Positions 60,925-64,000 of a stretch of 64,000 bases of DNA are shown here, piece after piece; the first letter of the stretch is position 1; every line of letters starts with the position of its first letter. This DNA comes from an uncultured Desulfovibrio sp. (GTDB taxonomy: Bacteria; Desulfobacterota; Desulfovibrionia; Desulfovibrionales; Desulfovibrionaceae): positions 1,054,001-1,118,000 of the forward strand of contig CAJXYU010000001.1 in the NCBI GenBank assembly GCA_913063155.1, given 5' to 3'. A program made the position numbers and the translations under genes. The notes beneath the pieces were generated by a model that made no database searches, was not told the origin of the DNA, and worked only from the letters and a program-made list of their open reading frames with translations.

Positions 60925-62817
60925 ATGGCTCAGAAAAGCACTCACAAATTCAAGGCCGAGATAAGCCAGCTTCTGGATATCCTGGTTCATTCCCTTTACA
61001 CCAACAAGGAAATCTTCCTGCGCGAGTTGGTCTCCAACGCTTCCGACGCGCTGGAAAAATACCGTTTCAAGGCCAGCAGCGCCGACAACGGCGGCGACGA
61101 TCTGCCCGCGGAAATCAGGATCAGCGTCGACAAGGACGCAGGCACGCTCACCGTGGTCGACACGGGCGTCGGCATGACCCGCGAAGAGGTCATGGCCAAC
61201 ATCGGCACCATCGCCCATTCAGGCACGGCCGAACTGACCCGCCTGGCCCAGGAGGGCAAGGAGCCTCTGGATTCCCTCATCGGCCGCTTCGGCGTCGGGT
61301 TCTATTCCGTCTACATGGTCGCCGACGAGGTCTCCGTGACCACCCGCTCCATGGAGCAGGACGCCGCGCCCGTTCGCTGGACTTCGGACGGACGCACCGA
61401 CTACAAGCTGCAGGAGCTGGACGAAGACCTGCCCCGCGGCACCCGCATCGAGGTCAAGCTGAAGGAGGATCTGAAGGACCAGTTCACCAATGTGGAACAC
61501 CTCAAGTCCGTGGTCACCCGGCACTCCAATTTCGTGAATTTCCCCATCTTTGTCGGGGACGAGCGCGTCAACACCGTGCCCGCCCTGTGGCGCGAACCCA
61601 AGTTCCAGATCACGTCCGAGCAGTACGCCGAGTTCTACAAGTTCCTGTCCTTCGACACCGAAGATCCGCTGGAAACCATGCACATTTCCGTGGATGCACC
61701 GGTGCAGTTCAACGCGCTGCTGTTCATCCCGCCCAAGAACACGGACTTTCTGACCGGCATGAACCGCGATAACTGGGGCCCGGACCTCTATGTGCGCCGC
61801 GTGCTCATCCAGCGCCAGAACAAGGAGCTGCTTCCCGAGTACCTGAGTTTCGTCAAGGGCGTGGTGGACGTCGAGGACCTGCCGCTGAACATTTCCCGGG
61901 AAACCCTGCAGGACAACATAGTCATGCGCAAGGTCAGCTCCACGCTGACCAAGCAGGTGCTCTCGCATCTGGAAAAGCTGGCCAAGGACAACGGCGACCG
62001 CTACGCCGAGTTCTGGAAGGAGCACGGCGCCCTGTTCAAGGCCGGGTACATGGACTTCATCCACAAGGACCGCTACGCCGAACTGGTCCGGTTCAACTCA
62101 TCGGCTTCCGATGATGCGGACTCCCTGTCCTCCCTGGCCGACTATGTTTCCCGCGTCAAGGAAGGGCAAAAGGAAATCTACTACGCCTACGGCGCGTCCC
62201 GGGAAGCCCTTTCCCTCAGTCCGCATCTGGAGATATTCCGCCGCAAGGGCATCGAGGTGCTCTTCCTCTACGAACCCATCGACGAGTTCGCCATGGACGC
62301 CATTCGCGAGTTCGGGGAATTCAAGCTCGTGGCGGCGGAACATGCCGATCCGGCCACGCTGGACGAGTTTGAGACGGTTGAGAAGAAGGATGATGTGGAG
62401 GAACTTTCCCAGGACGACGCCTCCACCCTCGATAAGCTGCTGGCCCGCATCAAGGAGGTGCTCGGCGATTCGGTCACCGAGGTCAAGGCCTCCAAGCGGC
62501 TGTCCGATTCGCCGGTCTGTCTGTCCAACCCGGACGGCCATGTGACCAGTTCCATGGACAAGATCATGCGCGCCATGTCCAAGGACACCTCCGTTCCGAC
62601 CAAGGTGCTCGAGGTGAACCCGGACCATGCCCTGGTGCGGAACATGATCGACATCTTCAAGCAGGATGAAAATGATCCGTTCATTGAACAGGCCGCGCAA
62701 CAGCTTTTTGAATCCGCGCTGCTGCTCGAAGGTTACCTCACCGATCCGCATGCCCTGGTCGGACGCATCCAGTCCTTGCTCACCCAGTCCTCCGGCTGGT
62801 ACGTGAAGAGTAAATAG
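60925..62817 (+). CDS. htpG: Molecular chaperone HtpG (Hsp90)
   Basis: A 630-residue Hsp90. N-terminal ATPase: LRELVSNASDALEKYR, VDTGVGMTREEV, GTIAHSG and GRFGVGFYSVYMV; middle domain with the catalytic-loop arginine in ISRETLQDN; C-terminal dimerisation domain. Full length, with the charged linker of eukaryotes absent. AAGGAGGT is a perfect Shine-Dalgarno at 7 bases. It stands between two MerR-type genes. A long hairpin follows at 62834. Confidence 0.97.
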   Translation: MAQKSTHKFKAEISQLLDILVHSLYTNKEIFLRELVSNASDALEKYRFKASSADNGGDDLPAEIRISVDKDAGTLTVVDTGVGMTREEVMANIGTIAHSGTAELTRLAQEGKEPLDSLIGRFGVGFYSVYMVADEVSVTTRSMEQDAAPVRWTSDGRTDYKLQELDEDLPRGTRIEVKLKEDLKDQFTNVEHLKSVVTRHSNFVNFPIFVGDERVNTVPALWREPKFQITSEQYAEFYKFLSFDTEDPLETMHISVDAPVQFNALLFIPPKNTDFLTGMNRDNWGPDLYVRRVLIQRQNKELLPEYLSFVKGVVDVEDLPLNISRETLQDNIVMRKVSSTLTKQVLSHLEKLAKDNGDRYAEFWKEHGALFKAGYMDFIHKDRYAELVRFNSSASDDADSLSSLADYVSRVKEGQKEIYYAYGASREALSLSPHLEIFRRKGIEVLFLYEPIDEFAMDAIREFGEFKLVAAEHADPATLDEFETVEKKDDVEELSQDDASTLDKLLARIKEVLGDSVTEVKASKRLSDSPVCLSNPDGHVTSSMDKIMRAMSKDTSVPTKVLEVNPDHALVRNMIDIFKQDENDPFIEQAAQQLFESALLLEGYLTDPHALVGRIQSLLTQSSGWYVKSK

Positions 62818-62833
62818 TTTGTGGGGCAGGAAG

Positions 62834-62870
62834 CGGGGAGGGAGACCTTTTGAAAAGGTCTCCCTCCCCG
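62834..62870 (+). terminator. Perfect 18-bp hairpin after htpG (TTTTGAAAA apex)
   Basis: Arms CGGGGAGGGAGACCTTTT and AAAAGGTCTCCCTCCCCG around a single G, 17 bases after the htpG stop. Sibling of the hairpins at 9968 and 44725. The downstream sequence has only a short T-run (CCCTTTCTTCC). Confidence 0.75.
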
Positions 62871-63077
62871 GCCCTTTCTTCCCAAATGTTATAGCGAACA
62901 CGCCGGTCGGCGTGTTTTGACTTGTGCCGCTTGACCTCTAGATTTTTTCAAGATAAATCTGATCGGTAAGTTCCCGAATGTTTTTAACCATGATTTGACA
63001 GGGGTTTCGATAGGTGACGATGTGTCTGGGAGGCGGTCGTTCCCTGCCACGCCTGGAATCCCTGAAGAGAAAGAAAC

Positions 63078-64000
63078 ATGTCTGAAACCTTGACCCATAA
63101 AGATCTTGCCCGGCTCTGCGGTGTTTCCGAAACCACCATCAAGAGCTACCGCCGCAAATTTCCCACGTTCATTCCCATTCATACCGAGGGCAAGCCCATC
63201 CGTTTCAAGAAGGAAATGGGAGACGTCTGTCTCAAGATTCGCGAATGCTTTGAGCAGGGCATGTCCATCAACGAAACCTACAAGGTGCTCAAGGGCCAGT
63301 TCAAGGAATATCGGCGTAAGGACGCTCCCAAGGCCCCGGTCATGACGGGTGCGGAGCCCCCGGCCGCAGGCGTCTCCAAGGAGTATCTGGAGAAGTTTTT
63401 CGAAACCGCGGGGCAGATGATGCACGGCATGGCTCAGTTGGCCACTGCCCAGGCTCGCGCCGACAAGCGTCTGGAAAAAGTCGAGAAGGCGATCGAGGCC
63501 CTGATCACTGCCGAAGACCGCAGCGACGAAGTGTACAGCGCACTGCTGGCGCATCTGAAAGGTTCCCCCGCCGAACAGGCTATGCCTGGCGCAAGTGAAG
63601 AAAAGGTCATCAACGTGCGCGGCAGGGAAGGCACGAAAAAATACAAGCTCAAGAAGGAGCGCGCACCGGAGTCGCAGCCTGCCCCGGCCGATGTTCAGGC
63701 CCCGGAACCATCGGAGCCGGCCAGGGAGCCGGAACCCGCAACGGATGAGAGGTCCGAGTCCGAAGAAGCGCCCCACCCGTCGGAGACCTTCATGGGAACG
63801 CCCATAGTCATCCGCAGCGACGAGGGGGAATTTCTGGGCGTGCCCGGCCGCGTTCCCCTCAGCGGCTTTATCGACGCCGTGGTGGAGCAGGGCAAGGAGA
63901 CCGGCGCCAGCCTCAGCAGCTGGGAGCGGCGAGATCGTTCCTGGATATTCGTCATGCGTAATGCCTCGGGGCAGACGCATGAACTGTTTTTCGGCGGCAC
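63078..64000 (+). CDS. MerR-type HTH protein, partial at window edge
   Basis: At least 307 residues; the frame is open to the window end. It starts MSETLTHKDLARLCGVSE with a winged HTH (about 5-75, including TTIKSYRRKFPTFIP and EQGMSINETYKVLKGQF), continues with a helical part carrying LATAQARADKRLEKVEKAIE (about 115-140), a Pro/Glu-rich linker (about 190-240) and a C-terminal domain beginning FMGTPIVIRSDEGEFLGVPG. Start ATG 63078 has GAAGAGAAAG upstream. It resembles the MerR-type gene on the other side of htpG in plan but not in detail. Target unknown. Confidence 0.75.
   Translation, partial: MSETLTHKDLARLCGVSETTIKSYRRKFPTFIPIHTEGKPIRFKKEMGDVCLKIRECFEQGMSINETYKVLKGQFKEYRRKDAPKAPVMTGAEPPAAGVSKEYLEKFFETAGQMMHGMAQLATAQARADKRLEKVEKAIEALITAEDRSDEVYSALLAHLKGSPAEQAMPGASEEKVINVRGREGTKKYKLKKERAPESQPAPADVQAPEPSEPAREPEPATDERSESEEAPHPSETFMGTPIVIRSDEGEFLGVPGRVPLSGFIDAVVEQGKETGASLSSWERRDRSWIFVMRNASGQTHELFFGG

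Noticed and set aside
1-64000. CRISPR arrays, tRNA/rRNA genes, insertion sequences, prophage
   Set aside because: No regularly spaced direct repeats, cloverleaf with a CCA-type end, transposase or phage structural gene was recognised on reading both strands; a covariance search would be needed to exclude small RNAs.

Overview
The window looks like chromosomal DNA of a GC-rich Gram-negative bacterium, most probably a sulfate reducer of the Desulfovibrionaceae (Desulfovibrio/Pseudodesulfovibrio type). This is inferred from the gene mix: a Desulfovibrio-style bacterioferritin, long-form HisG next to a free-standing HisI, an STT3/PglB oligosaccharyltransferase, a MetH without its reactivation domain, NhaB, RpoH, PEP-CTERM proteins and lipoproteins. 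No rRNA, tRNA, CRISPR array, transposase or phage gene was recognised, so it reads as core chromosome with some accessory surface-glycan and secretion genes.

Layout. 1-10 kb: a leftward run (gspL-like, gspM, gspN, STT3/PglB, WbpE-like aminotransferase, small membrane protein) diverges from a rightward run (asnB-like amidotransferase, GT4 glycosyltransferase, PglC-like phosphoglycosyltransferase, universal stress protein). Together these look like a protein N-glycosylation locus physically merged with type II secretion assembly genes. 10-18 kb: RsbU-type phosphatase, DUF2721 protein, EamA exporter, rhamnosyltransferase-like protein, YifB/ComM, MgtE, bacterioferritin. 18-25 kb: PACE-type efflux protein and a cell-envelope set: two orphan solute-binding proteins, a lipoprotein adenosine deaminase homologue, HtpX, and a Do-type protease. 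25-34 kb: hisI-hisG, a PFK of mixed signature, Hsp20, a secreted GH5 glycosidase, a glycosyltransferase, NhaB, a secreted C-type-lectin protein. 34-41 kb: RND efflux pair behind a perfect palindrome, NmrA-like protein, HD-GYP phosphodiesterase. 41-45 kb: cupin plus AraC regulator, two tandem PEP-CTERM genes (the first frameshifted by an exact 17-bp duplication), a second HD-GYP protein. 45-52 kb: glpX-tkt-rpiB and two envelope lipoproteins, then rpoH. 52-64 kb: metH behind a SahR-like inverted repeat, TlpA, GNAT, hpt, zinc-ribbon protein, a third PEP-CTERM gene, rhodanese plus MauE-like pair, and htpG between two MerR-type regulators.

The most interesting items are the joint glycosylation/secretion operon, the slippage-type frameshift in a PEP-CTERM signal peptide together with a conserved GG-N10-GC (sigma-54 type) element upstream of two of the three paralogues, and a family of six dispersed palindromic repeats, two of which encode the C-terminal tails and stop codons of unrelated proteins.
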